A stretch of 64,000 bases of DNA from Archangium_A sp035910535 (GTDB lineage: Bacteria > Myxococcota > Myxococcia > Myxococcales > Myxococcaceae). The notes under the pieces were generated by a model that saw only the letters and a program-made list of their open reading frames with translations, did not search any database and was not told the origin of the DNA. The translations under genes were made by a program, and so were the position numbers. The first letter of the stretch is position 1. Every line of letters starts with the position of its first letter. Shown piece after piece: positions 31,260-39,776 of the stretch. The stretch is from assembly GCA_035910535.1 (NCBI GenBank), contig JAMHXF010000106.1, positions 62,001 to 126,000 of the forward strand. Direction: 5' to 3'.

Positions 31260-32509
31260 AGCGCGTCGTCATCACCGGCATGGGCCTCGTCACTCCGCTG
31301 GGCGTGGGTGTCGAGCACGTCTGGAAGCAGCTCCTCGCGGGCAAGAGCGGCGTGCGCGCCGTCGCCGACTTCGACGTCAGCGACCTGCCCACGAAAATCG
31401 CCGGCCAGGTGCCGCACGGAAAAGGTGAAGGCGAGCTCGACGTCGAGCAGCACTTCGACGTGCAGGAGCGCCGCCGCCTCGAGCGCTTTCTTCAGTACGC
31501 CATCGTCGCCGCCATCGAAGCGGTGAAAGACGCGGGTTGGGAAAAGCCGTCGGAAGAAGAAGGCGACCGCACCGGCGTGCTCATCGGCTCTGGCATCGGT
31601 GGGCTCGAGCGCATCGCCGACAACGCGCTCATTCTTCACGAGAAGGGCCCGCGCCGCGTCTCGCCATTCTTCATTCCCATGTCGCTCATCAACGAGGCCT
31701 CGGGCCTGGTGTCGATGCGCTACGGCTTTCGCGGGCCGTGCCACGCGGTCGTCACGGCCTGCGCCACGGGCGCCAACGCCATCGGTGATGCCGCGCGACT
31801 GATTCAGTACGGCGACGCCGACGTGATGATTGCCGGCGGCACCGAGTCGGCGACGTGCCGGCTGACGCTCGCGGGCTTCTCGGCGATGCGCGCGATGACC
31901 ACCGGCTACAACGACCGCCCGGCTGAAGCTTCACGCCCGTGGGACAAGGCGCGCGACGGCTTCATCCTCGGTGAAGGCGCTGGCGTGGTGGTGCTTGAAG
32001 AGCGTGAGCATGCGCTCAAGCGCGGCGCGCGCATCTACGCCGAGGTCAGCGGCTACGGCATTTCGGGCGACGCGTACCACATGAGCGCGCCCGAGCCCGA
32101 AGGCGCCGGTGCGCTGCGCGCGATGAAGACCGCGCTGGGGCACGCGAAGCTCGACGCCTCGAAGCTGGGTTACGTGAACGCGCACGCCACCTCGACGCCC
32201 GTCGGTGACCCGGTGGAGCTCAAGGCGCTGCGCAAGCTGCTCGGCGCCTCGGCGCCGTCAGTCTCGATTTCGTCGACGAAGTCGTCCACCGGGCATCTGC
32301 TCGGCGCGGCCGGCGCGGTCGAGGCCATCTTCACGGTGCTCGCGCTGCGCGACCAGGTGTTGCCGGCCACGTTGAACCTCCACGAGCCCGAAGACGCGAG
32401 CCTCGACCTCGTGCCGCTCACGCCCAGGAAGCGTGAGTTTCAATACGCGTTGTCGAACTCCTTCGGCTTCGGCGGCACCAACGCGTCGCTGGTGCTCAGC
32501 AGGGTCTGA
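31256..32509 (+). CDS. fabF: Beta-ketoacyl-ACP synthase II
   Basis: The 417-residue KAS II elongates fatty acyl-ACP with malonyl-ACP. The triad is intact: Cys near 169 in VVTACATGAN, His near 310 in VNAHATSTPVGD, and His near 347 in SSTKSSTGHLLGAAG. N-terminal KRVVITGMGLVTPLG and C-terminal NSFGFGGTNASLVL are standard. There is no acpP, fabD or fabG beside it; it is coupled to an HxlR regulator instead, so it may be an inducible second copy. Its 3' end overlaps the convergent methyltransferase gene by 70 nt. Confidence 0.93.
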   Translation: MKRVVITGMGLVTPLGVGVEHVWKQLLAGKSGVRAVADFDVSDLPTKIAGQVPHGKGEGELDVEQHFDVQERRRLERFLQYAIVAAIEAVKDAGWEKPSEEEGDRTGVLIGSGIGGLERIADNALILHEKGPRRVSPFFIPMSLINEASGLVSMRYGFRGPCHAVVTACATGANAIGDAARLIQYGDADVMIAGGTESATCRLTLAGFSAMRAMTTGYNDRPAEASRPWDKARDGFILGEGAGVVVLEEREHALKRGARIYAEVSGYGISGDAYHMSAPEPEGAGALRAMKTALGHAKLDASKLGYVNAHATSTPVGDPVELKALRKLLGASAPSVSISSTKSSTGHLLGAAGAVEAIFTVLALRDQVLPATLNLHEPEDASLDLVPLTPRKREFQYALSNSFGFGGTNASLVLSRV

Positions 32510-33396
32510 CTCTGCAGAAACAGCACCTCGTTGAACTCACCGCGCCGTGCGGTGAGTGACAACGTGCCCTTGTCGACCTCGCGCAGGAAGTATTCGCCGA
32601 ACTCGCCCAGTGGCCCCGAGCTGTAGACGCGAATGGGCTTCTGCGTCGCGAGTGCGCCGAGGCGCTCGGCCACCGTGCGCGCGAGCTCACCGCGAAACGG
32701 AAAGTACAAATAGAAGATGGAGCCCTCCGACAGGTCGACGTCGCGCACGTCGGCGTGGTCGAAGCGCAGGTTCTTCAGCGAGAGCGCGCTGGCTGAGACG
32801 CGCGACGCGTCGACGTAGGGCGCGCAGCACTCGACGCCCACCACGCGGCTCGTGGTGCTCGCAGAGACCGTCAACGCCAGCTTGCCGCTGCCAGAGCCGA
32901 GGTCGAAGACCACGTCGCTCACGTTGGGCTCCGTCACGCTCAAGAAGTCGGCCGTCTTTCGCGCGCGCGAGCCCATGTTGGGTGAGCCCAGCGTCGGCAG
33001 CTCCGCGTGTTCGACGGGGCGCGGGCTGTTGAAGAGCCCTTCGAGGTAGTCGTCGGCCGGCGTGCCGGAGTCGTTGGCGTTCGTTGCGAAGCCCAGGTGC
33101 TCCCACGCGGCGCGAAACGCACTCGGCCCGAGTGCGCTGAACAACCCCGTCGCGCGCGCATTCGAGGTGCTCAGCGCTGCGCGTACCTCGAATTCACGCG
33201 CCTGAAACGCAGCCCACGCCGCGCGCAACGTCGGCGCACGTTCACAGTCGACGGCGAGCAGCGCCGGGTCGACGTTGTCGCGCACGAAGTGGAGGTTCTC
33301 GCTGAGGCGCCACAGCGCACCCAGCGAGAGCGCGTCGAGACTGCGAGGGTTCAAGAGCTGTGCTGCCCGCTGCGCCCACCAGGGTCCAACGGCCAT
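32440..33396 (-). CDS. SAM-dependent methyltransferase-like protein
   Basis: The 318-residue product has a helical N-terminal region (about 1-140) and a class I methyltransferase domain with motif I VVFDLGSGSGKLALTV near residue 163, acidic loop VVGVECCAPYVDASR and post-motif ADVRDVDLSEGSIFYLYFPF. The substrate is unknown; the Dot1-like layout of motif I and FYLYFPF suggests protein or small-molecule targets, which I cannot decide. Its last 23 codons lie antisense to the end of fabF. ATG at 33396, divergent from the protease gene with an 81-nt gap. Confidence 0.82.
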   Translation of the reverse strand: MAVGPWWAQRAAQLLNPRSLDALSLGALWRLSENLHFVRDNVDPALLAVDCERAPTLRAAWAAFQAREFEVRAALSTSNARATGLFSALGPSAFRAAWEHLGFATNANDSGTPADDYLEGLFNSPRPVEHAELPTLGSPNMGSRARKTADFLSVTEPNVSDVVFDLGSGSGKLALTVSASTTSRVVGVECCAPYVDASRVSASALSLKNLRFDHADVRDVDLSEGSIFYLYFPFRGELARTVAERLGALATQKPIRVYSSGPLGEFGEYFLREVDKGTLSLTARRGEFNEVLFLQSQTLLSTSDALVPPKPKEFDNAY

Positions 33397-33477
33397 GGGC
33401 TGCGGCGTAGCACCTTAATTTTCGCGAAACGTCTGTGAATTGCGCGCGGCGGCGTGCAGCGAGTAACGAGCCGCTCC

Positions 33478-35730
33478 ATGGCTGCTCCCGCATTCCGACG
33501 GCTGGTGTTGCTCAGCGTCGCTGCTCTCTGTGCGTGCCCGCCGGCTGCGAAGCCCGTGATTCTCTTCTTTCGCGCGCTGCCCGCCGACATCGACCCCGGC
33601 CAGTCGGTGCAGCTGGCGTGGGAGTCGAGCGACGCACAAGGCTGCACGTTGACGCCGGGCATCGGCGCCGCTGCGCCCGACGGCGCGCTGCTCGTGAACC
33701 CGACCGCGAGCACGCGCTACACGCTCGACTGCGAAGGCGCGGTGGCGACGGTCGACGTCACCGTGCGGGTGCGAACCACGCCGCGCGTCATCAGCTTCAC
33801 CGCGTCACCGACGATGACGACGCCCGACGCGCCGGTGGAGCTCTCGTGGGCTTCTGAAGGTGTCTCGTCATGCGCGCTGACGCCCGGGCCCGGCGCTGTC
33901 GTGGCGACGGGCACGCAGACGGTGCAGCCGGCGCAGACCACCACGTACACACTGCAGTGCGACACCGCGTCGGCCACCGTCGTCGTCACCGTGGTTCCCG
34001 GCTCCACCATCGACGCGCCCACCAACGTCGTCGTCACCGCACAAGACGGGGCGCTGCGCGTGGCGTGGCAACAGACCGCCGGCAGCGCGAACCTCTACCT
34101 CGCGCAAGTCGCCGGCATCACCGCCGCCAACGTCGAGACGTTGCAGGGCGGCGTCGTGCATCGTCGCGTCACCAGCCCCTTCGTCATCTCGGGCCTCGTG
34201 AACGGTCGTCTGTATTACCTGCGGCTCTCGGCGGTCTCTGGTGCGCTCGAGAGCGCGCTGACTGATGAACAGAGCGCGACGCCGGTCGGCATGGTCGCCA
34301 CCGGCAGTGACCCGTACTTCGTGCAGCAGTGGCACCTCGCTGACGCTTCGCTCGAAGGCGTGAACGTGGCGAGCACGTGGGCCAGCGGCGTGAAAGGTGA
34401 AGGTGTGTACGTGGCCATCGTCGACGACGGTATGGACCTGCTTCACGAAGACCTGCGGCAGAACGTCGCGACGGGCCTCTCGCATGACTACATGACGCCG
34501 CACGCGCCGGAATACATGTGGCACGGCACGTGTGTCAGTGGGTTGCTCGGCGCGCGCGACTTGAACGACGTCGGTGTTCGCGGGGTCGCGCCGCGCGCTT
34601 CGTTGATGGCCTTCTCGCTGCTCGACGACGTCACTTCACAGAATGAATACGACGCGATGACGCGACAGAAGGCCATCGTCGGCATCAGCAACAACTCGTG
34701 GGGCGACGCGTATGACCAGACAGGTCAGCTCACGTTCGCAGACACCGAGTGGCTGCGCGGCGTGCGTGAAGGCGCGACGACGGGGCGCAACGGCAAGGGC
34801 GTCGTGTACTTCTGGGCGTCGGGCAATGGCGCCGACCCTGCGGGCCAGTACGTCGACGATTCGAACTACGACTCTCAGGCGAACTCTCGCTTCGTCATCG
34901 CCGTCGGTGGCGTGGGCAAAGACGGCAAGAAGCCCGCGTATGCAGAAGGTGGCGCGAACGTGCTCGTCGTCGCGCCGACGGAAGGTGACGACGGCCTCGG
35001 CACCACGACCACCGATGTCACCGGCAACGACGGTTACAACTCCGGCCGCGAGCGGGGCGAACACGCCAACGTGAGCTACTCAGCGACGATGAGCGGCACG
35101 TCAGGCTCGACGCCGGTGGCAGCAGGGGTCGGCGCGCTGGTGCTGCAGGTGCGGCCTGAGCTCTCGTACCGCGACGTGCGCCGCGTGTTGGCGCAGTCGG
35201 CGCGCAAGGTCGACCCGACGGCGACGGGCTGGGTCAACAACGGCGCGGGGCTCCACGTGAATCACGACTTCGGGTTCGGTGTGGTCGACGCGAACGCGGC
35301 CGTGGCGTTGGCGCGCACCATCTCGCTCGTGGGCCCCGAAGTGACGGCGAGCGCGACGGCGACGCCGAACCTGGCGGTGCCCGACAACAACAGCACCGGC
35401 GTCAGCTCGAGCGTCGTCATCACCGGCAGCAACATCAACCGCGTGGAGGTCGTCGAGATTGAAGTGCGCCTGCCGCACGCGCGCACCGCCGACCTCGAAA
35501 TCGAGCTGAGCCGCAGCGGCGGAGGCGCGAGCTCGATTCTGCATTCCGCGCACCGCTGCGAGCGCGACCGTGGCCAGGAGGTCTGCAGCGACATCGACGG
35601 CTACGTCTTCACCACCGTGCGCAACCTCGACGAAGCCGCTGACGGCACGTGGACCCTCACCGTGCGCGATAGACGCGCGAACAACATCGGCACGCTCGCG
35701 TCGTGGGCGCTGCGCCTCTACGGGAACTGA
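33478..35730 (+). CDS. Kexin-like subtilisin-family protease lipoprotein with P domain
   Basis: The 750-residue secreted protein has a signal with Cys at the end (ALCACPP), two Ig/PKD-like domains (about 25-175), a fibronectin III-like domain (180-270), then an S8 catalytic domain: Asp near 317 in VAIVDDGMDLLHEDL, His near 349 in MWHGTCVSG, oxyanion Asn in WASGNGAD and Ser near 542 in MSGTSGSTPVAAG. A C-terminal proprotein-convertase P domain (about 615-750) ends TWTLTVRDRRANN ... WALRLYGN. This order is that of kexin/furin-type S8B proteases. The start at 33478 begins the signal peptide. Likely an extracellular processing or predation protease. Confidence 0.93.
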   Translation: MAAPAFRRLVLLSVAALCACPPAAKPVILFFRALPADIDPGQSVQLAWESSDAQGCTLTPGIGAAAPDGALLVNPTASTRYTLDCEGAVATVDVTVRVRTTPRVISFTASPTMTTPDAPVELSWASEGVSSCALTPGPGAVVATGTQTVQPAQTTTYTLQCDTASATVVVTVVPGSTIDAPTNVVVTAQDGALRVAWQQTAGSANLYLAQVAGITAANVETLQGGVVHRRVTSPFVISGLVNGRLYYLRLSAVSGALESALTDEQSATPVGMVATGSDPYFVQQWHLADASLEGVNVASTWASGVKGEGVYVAIVDDGMDLLHEDLRQNVATGLSHDYMTPHAPEYMWHGTCVSGLLGARDLNDVGVRGVAPRASLMAFSLLDDVTSQNEYDAMTRQKAIVGISNNSWGDAYDQTGQLTFADTEWLRGVREGATTGRNGKGVVYFWASGNGADPAGQYVDDSNYDSQANSRFVIAVGGVGKDGKKPAYAEGGANVLVVAPTEGDDGLGTTTTDVTGNDGYNSGRERGEHANVSYSATMSGTSGSTPVAAGVGALVLQVRPELSYRDVRRVLAQSARKVDPTATGWVNNGAGLHVNHDFGFGVVDANAAVALARTISLVGPEVTASATATPNLAVPDNNSTGVSSSVVITGSNINRVEVVEIEVRLPHARTADLEIELSRSGGGASSILHSAHRCERDRGQEVCSDIDGYVFTTVRNLDEAADGTWTLTVRDRRANNIGTLASWALRLYGN

Positions 35731-35733
35731 ACC

Positions 35734-36123
35734 ATGCACGCGCTCCTGCTCGTCGTGTTGTCGCAGTCGTTTGCTCCGCCGCTCGAGTGGTTCGACGGTG
35801 CGCGCACGCGCAAGGCCTGGGAGAGCCCCACGCTGGTCGCCACGCGCAGCGCCGAGAAAGTCGCCCCCGAAGCTGGCGCGGTGTTGCTCGTCGAGTCAGC
35901 GGTGATGCGCGTGTGGCAGGTCAAAGACGCCGCTGCGCTGCGCGCGAAGAACGCCGCGTTGTTGCCGGTGCTGCACGACTTGCCGTCGACGAAGGCGCGG
36001 CTGCGCGTGCCGCTGGGCTTGGTGTGTGAAGGTCAGCCGCGCGAGGCGAGCTGGCGAGAAGCGCTCGCCGACCGCACGAAGGGCTGCGCGCCGAACTTCT
36101 GGTACGCGGCCGTCAAGAAGTAG
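35734..36123 (+). CDS. Small secreted protein of unknown function
   Basis: The 129-residue product starts 3 nt after the protease stop and is likely in its operon. It has a short N-terminal hydrophobic signal (MHALLLVVLSQSFA) and a basic C-terminal half with two cysteines (LVCEGQPREASW, TKGCAPNFWYAAV). It may be a partner or inhibitor of the protease, but only position suggests so. Its last 11 nt overlap the convergent sigma-like ORF. Confidence 0.68.
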   Translation: MHALLLVVLSQSFAPPLEWFDGARTRKAWESPTLVATRSAEKVAPEAGAVLLVESAVMRVWQVKDAAALRAKNAALLPVLHDLPSTKARLRVPLGLVCEGQPREASWREALADRTKGCAPNFWYAAVKK

Positions 36124-36355
36124 CCCGGTACACGCACGCGAGCGCGGCCTTGTCGTCGGGCGCGGCCTCGAGCTCCCTGACGATGCGCGCGAAGATTTCG
36201 ACGGTCGCGGTTTCGGCGCTCGCGTCATCGCCGAGTTGTCGGCGCGCCCGCGCGTAGATGAGGCCGCCGAACTTTCGGTACAGCGTCGCGACGCGCTCAG
36301 CGCTGACGGGGGTGTGTGCCTTCGGGAGCAACGAGCTGCAGGCGGTCTGGAGCAC
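36113..36355 (-). CDS. Truncated ECF-sigma-like protein, region 2 only
   Basis: The 80-residue frame resembles sigma-70 region 2: LYRKFGGLIYARARRQLGDD followed by the region 2.2-like AETATVEIFARIVREL and ending in CVYRATS at a stop, just where ECF factors continue into region 2.4 (WxYRIATN). No region 4 is found downstream on this strand in any frame I read. It could be a remnant of a deleted sigma gene or a short protein that binds core polymerase. Start GTG at 36355 is uncertain. Without this ORF the stretch 36124-36525 would hold no gene. Confidence 0.45.
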   Translation of the reverse strand: MLQTACSSLLPKAHTPVSAERVATLYRKFGGLIYARARRQLGDDASAETATVEIFARIVRELEAAPDDKAALACVYRATS

Positions 36356-36525
36356 AGGAGGTGATTGACCCCGCGCGCAGAACCGCGTGCAAAGTTCTTC
36401 GAAACGTCCGTCGTTTCGGTGCGTTGCGAAAATCGGACGCCGGGTTGATCAGCATCATGGGGAGGTCCGTTACGGCTTCCCGTGTCATTGGAGTATTCTT
36501 CTGAAACTTCAACCCGGAGATTTCG

Positions 36526-36822
36526 ATGCTCGCGCTCACGCTCTCACTTGTTCTCACCGCCACCCCCGCGGAGCTCACCATCGACGTGAAGCCTTCAGAC
36601 GTGCAGGTCGTGCTCGACGGCCAGAAGAAGTCGACCAAGGGAGGCCCCATCACGGTGAAGGTGAAGCCGGGTCGCCACGTCGTCCGGCTGTCGTTCAAGG
36701 GCGACTCGCACGAAGAAGAAATCGCGCTCAAGGCCGGTGAGAAGAAGACGTACCAGTGGTCCTTCGAGCATTCGACGCCGGGCCAGGCGCCGACCGACGA
36801 GCCCGCGCCCGCAGCGGAGTAG
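36526..36822 (+). CDS. Small exported PEGA-type protein
   Basis: The 98-residue product has a short signal (MLALTLSLVLTATPA) and a single PEGA-like beta domain (VKPSDVQVVLDGQKKSTKGG ... VKPGRHVVRLSFKG), followed by an acidic Pro/Ala tail. PEGA domains sit in periplasmic parts of bacterial envelope proteins. GGAG lies 7 nt before the ATG at 36526. The phosphoesterase gene begins 11 nt later. Confidence 0.75.
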   Translation: MLALTLSLVLTATPAELTIDVKPSDVQVVLDGQKKSTKGGPITVKVKPGRHVVRLSFKGDSHEEEIALKAGEKKTYQWSFEHSTPGQAPTDEPAPAAE

Positions 36823-36833
36823 GTTCAGCGGCA

Positions 36834-37445
36834 GTGCCCCGCATCGTCGCGCTCGCTGACACGCACAACCGACACGCTCGCCTCGAGGTGCCTGAAGGCG
36901 ACGTGTTGATTCACGCCGGCGACCTCACCGGTCGCGGCTCGCTGCCGGAGCTGGAGGCCGTCGCTGACTGGCTCCGCGCACAGCCGCACGAATACAAAAT
37001 CGTCATCGCCGGGAACCACGACTTCGCGTTGCAGCGAAACGCGCGCGCGGCGAAGGCGCTCTTTCACGGGCTCACGTTTCTCGAAGACGCGGAGGTCACG
37101 TGTGCGGGCCTGCGCATCTGGGGCGCACCGTGGCAGCCGTGGTTTCACGACTGGGCGTTCAACCTGCGCCGCGGCCACGACATCGACGCGAAGTGGCGCC
37201 TGATTCCCCAAGGCGTCGACGTGCTCGTCACCCACGGCCCGCCGCACGGCTACGGAGACGTCATCTCCAGCGGAGACCGCGTCGGCTGCGAAGACCTCAC
37301 GAGGCACCTCGACCGCGTGAAGCCGAAGCTGCACTTCTTCGGGCACATTCACGAAGACCGCGGCGAGTGGCACCGCGGGCCAACGCGCCTCGTGAACTGC
37401 ACCACCGCCGAGTGCGAGCTGCCGGTGACGGTCATCGACGTCTGA
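36834..37445 (+). CDS. Metallophosphoesterase
   Basis: The 203-residue protein is a calcineurin-like phosphoesterase of the MPPED type. Metal motifs are all present: VALADTHNRH near residue 5, IHAGDLTGRG near 26, IAGNHDF near 58, VTHGPPHG near 145 and FFGHIHED near 180. Such enzymes hydrolyse phosphodiesters or phosphomonoesters using two metals. GTG start at 36834 matches the family's N-terminus; the open frame upstream overlaps the PEGA gene. Cytoplasmic. Confidence 0.9.
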   Translation: MPRIVALADTHNRHARLEVPEGDVLIHAGDLTGRGSLPELEAVADWLRAQPHEYKIVIAGNHDFALQRNARAAKALFHGLTFLEDAEVTCAGLRIWGAPWQPWFHDWAFNLRRGHDIDAKWRLIPQGVDVLVTHGPPHGYGDVISSGDRVGCEDLTRHLDRVKPKLHFFGHIHEDRGEWHRGPTRLVNCTTAECELPVTVIDV

Positions 37446-37446
37446 G

Positions 37447-38742
37447 TCAGCGCCCGGCGTCGCGCACCCAGCTCTGAAACTTCAGCTCCAGCGCCTTGCG
37501 CGCCTTCGCGTCGAGCGCGCCGATTTCGCCTTCAACTTCGTGCAGCGCGTCGCTCGCGGTCTCGTCTTCGCCGTCGTCGAGCAACGCCAGCACGAGGTGT
37601 TCACGCGCTTCCTCGAGGCGCCCCGCGCGCTGCAACGCCACGCCGAGCAACGTCTGCCCGTAGGGCACCAGCGGCTCCAGCGACGTCGCGCGCGTCAGCT
37701 CGGCAATCGCGGTGTCGGTCTTGCCATTCGCGGCCAGCCAGTTACCGAAGCCTGCCAACGCGCTCGCCTCGGGCTGTGCGCCCAGAAATTGTCGGTACAC
37801 GACTTCGGCCTCGTCGACGCGGCCCTGCTCTTCCAACAACGCGATGAGCGCTTCGGCGCGGTCGCGACTCGGGGCCTGCTCGAAGGCGTCACGCAGCATG
37901 AGCTCGCGCTGCGCTTCGCGGCCGCTGATGGCTTTGGTGTGCAGCTCGTCGACGCGCTTCACGTCGTCTTCGCGGCCGAGCTTCCAGTACTCGCGCTTCA
38001 AGTCTTCAGTCAGCGCGTTGCTGTCGGGTGCGGCGCGAAACTTCGACTCCAACGTCTCGAGCTTGAGCCGCGCAATCTTCTCGCGCGACGACTCGCTGGT
38101 CTTCTGCGTCAGCAACCACGGCAGCGCCAACACCGAGCCCAGCAACAGCACCTGCACCACGACGATGCGAATCAGCACCGTGCGGCGGTGCGCCTTGAAC
38201 TCGCGCAGCTCGTCGGGGTCTGTCGGCGGGGGCTTCGCGACACCGTCGACCACCATCGAGCCCGCGAGGAGATCCGCCAGCGTGCGTTTGTCACTGCGCT
38301 CGAGGGCGATGAGGCTGCCCACGGCCGCCAGCACCAGCGCGGCCGAGCACGCGAGCGTCATCACGCCGGTCAGCAACAGCGGCGCGAGGTTGTCGCCGAC
38401 CCCGGTGACGCTGGCGATGAGCCCCCCTGCGACGGTGAACAAGTACGCCGCGGGGAACAACCCACGCCCGATGAGTTCGCGGAACAACACGTTGCCCGGG
38501 TCGACCGCGTGCCCGGAAGGCCGCACGAGCTCGAGGTCCATCACCTGCATGCCGAACGTGCGCTTGAGCCCGGCCAGCGGCAGCACCGAATAGCCGACCA
38601 ACACCACCAACACGCCCCACATGGGAATGACGAACCCACGCGTGAACAGCGGCACGAAGAACGTGAGGCCGCACAGCACGACGATGATGAACCCGTCGAT
38701 GGCGCCCGCGACGGCGCGTTTGGCCAGCGGAGCAGGTGTCAT
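37447..38742 (-). CDS. RDD-family membrane protein with TPR tail
   Basis: The 431-residue protein begins with an RDD domain (about 5-170): LAKRAVAGAIDGFIIVV holds the R..D pattern, FGMQVMDLELV follows, and there are four or five membrane helices with TLADLLAGSMVV at the end. A further helix (about 190-210) leads to a cytoplasmic or periplasmic TPR region (about 260-431; EEQGRVDEAEVVYRQFLGAQ). RDD proteins are proposed transporters or Na+/H+ antiporters; the fusion to TPRs suggests a scaffold role. Ends 1 nt from the convergent phosphoesterase. Confidence 0.8.
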   Translation of the reverse strand: MTPAPLAKRAVAGAIDGFIIVVLCGLTFFVPLFTRGFVIPMWGVLVVLVGYSVLPLAGLKRTFGMQVMDLELVRPSGHAVDPGNVLFRELIGRGLFPAAYLFTVAGGLIASVTGVGDNLAPLLLTGVMTLACSAALVLAAVGSLIALERSDKRTLADLLAGSMVVDGVAKPPPTDPDELREFKAHRRTVLIRIVVVQVLLLGSVLALPWLLTQKTSESSREKIARLKLETLESKFRAAPDSNALTEDLKREYWKLGREDDVKRVDELHTKAISGREAQRELMLRDAFEQAPSRDRAEALIALLEEQGRVDEAEVVYRQFLGAQPEASALAGFGNWLAANGKTDTAIAELTRATSLEPLVPYGQTLLGVALQRAGRLEEAREHLVLALLDDGEDETASDALHEVEGEIGALDAKARKALELKFQSWVRDAGR

Positions 38743-38772
38743 GCGCCGCGCGCTACCACGCTTCGTCGGCCG

Positions 38773-39747
38773 CTACTGCGCCACGGTCTTCTTGAAGTGT
38801 TCGTCGAGCCACGCGTTGGTCGCCGCGAGGTCGGGGTTCTTCTTGAACTCTTCCGCGCGGCGCAGCGAGTCGAGCACCAGCTTCTCTTCGCTCACCGGGT
38901 AGGTGAGCTGCACGCCGCCCTTGTCGAGCAGCGCGTCCCAGCGCGCGCGCACGGCGGCCCAGAACGGCGCGGTCTGCTGCCAGTACTTCTGCGCGGGCTC
39001 GAGGCCGTCGTTGGTGAGCGTGTACTCGTTGAAGCCGAACTCGCGCGTGAGCGTGGAGTCAGCGCCGCCGTTGCGACGCACGACCTTGGTGTTGTCCTGC
39101 TCGTGGGTCCACCCGAAGGGCGTGATGGTGTGGCGGTTCTCGGCGTTGATGAGGTCGTAGTCGCTGCGCGTCGTGTACTCGCGGCGCGGCAACGGGCGCC
39201 ACGTGCGCTCGGAGGTCCACGTCGACACGCCGTATTTATGGTTCCACTTGCCGAGGCCGGCGTAGCGGGGCGCGTCGCTCACTTCGTACACGAGCTGCGT
39301 CCACGTGCCGGCGCGCTCGGCTTCGGTGCGCTCACGCGGGTCGAACTTCTGCGCGCCGACGAAGGCCCAGTGCGACGGCGTTTCGTACAGCCACACCTGG
39401 CGCCAGTGCTTGATGACGATGCCTCCGGGAATCACGAGGAGGTGCTGCAGCTCGATGCGCTGCTCTTCGTCGGTCAGCACGATGACGGCCTCGACGGCGG
39501 CGGTGTCTTTCGCGGCCTTCGGTGAATACCCGGCGGCGAGCAAGACGGTCTCGTCGAAGTGGAAGGTGACCTTGTAGTTGCCCGCCATGGCCAGAATGGC
39601 TTTGCGGTCGCACGCGAAGCCGCCTTCAGCGCCGCACGGCATCGCGCTGCGGGTGACGGCGCGCTCCAACGTCTCTTTGCGAGACGAGTACGGCGTGGCG
39701 CAGCCGGTTGCGACGACGAGGGCGAAGAGAACGAGAGAGCGCACCAT
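38773..39747 (-). CDS. DUF6607-family lipoprotein
   Basis: The 324-residue product has a lipobox (VVATGCATP) and long stretches that match what I recall of DUF6607: AILAMAGNYKVTFHFDETV, VIKHWRQVWLYE, WTQLVYEVSDAPRYAG, LPRREYTTRSDYDLINAENR and GWTHEQDNTKVVRR. The family's role is unknown. The ATG at 39747 follows the AGMO-like gene by 29 nt on the same strand, so both may be co-transcribed. Confidence 0.82.
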   Translation of the reverse strand: MVRSLVLFALVVATGCATPYSSRKETLERAVTRSAMPCGAEGGFACDRKAILAMAGNYKVTFHFDETVLLAAGYSPKAAKDTAAVEAVIVLTDEEQRIELQHLLVIPGGIVIKHWRQVWLYETPSHWAFVGAQKFDPRERTEAERAGTWTQLVYEVSDAPRYAGLGKWNHKYGVSTWTSERTWRPLPRREYTTRSDYDLINAENRHTITPFGWTHEQDNTKVVRRNGGADSTLTREFGFNEYTLTNDGLEPAQKYWQQTAPFWAAVRARWDALLDKGGVQLTYPVSEEKLVLDSLRRAEEFKKNPDLAATNAWLDEHFKKTVAQ

Positions 39748-39776
39748 GGCGCTCTACGTGATGTTGCAAATCAACG

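Noticed and set aside
20533..32509. KAS III and FabF genes considered as one polyketide or fatty-acid gene cluster
   Set aside because: They are 10 kb apart on opposite strands with proA, rsfS and rlmH between, and there is no carrier protein, ketoreductase or acyltransferase gene.
36340..36365. Sequence like the 16S 3' end (ATCACCTCCT) on the minus strand near 36360
   Set aside because: It is only about 10 nt with no rRNA around it; chance match to the anti-Shine-Dalgarno word.
37540..39525. 661-codon open frame on the plus strand opposite the RDD/TPR and DUF6607 genes
   Set aside because: It is a shadow of high-G+C coding sequence: Arg/His/Gln-rich, no domain pattern, and it spans two real genes and their gap on the other strand.
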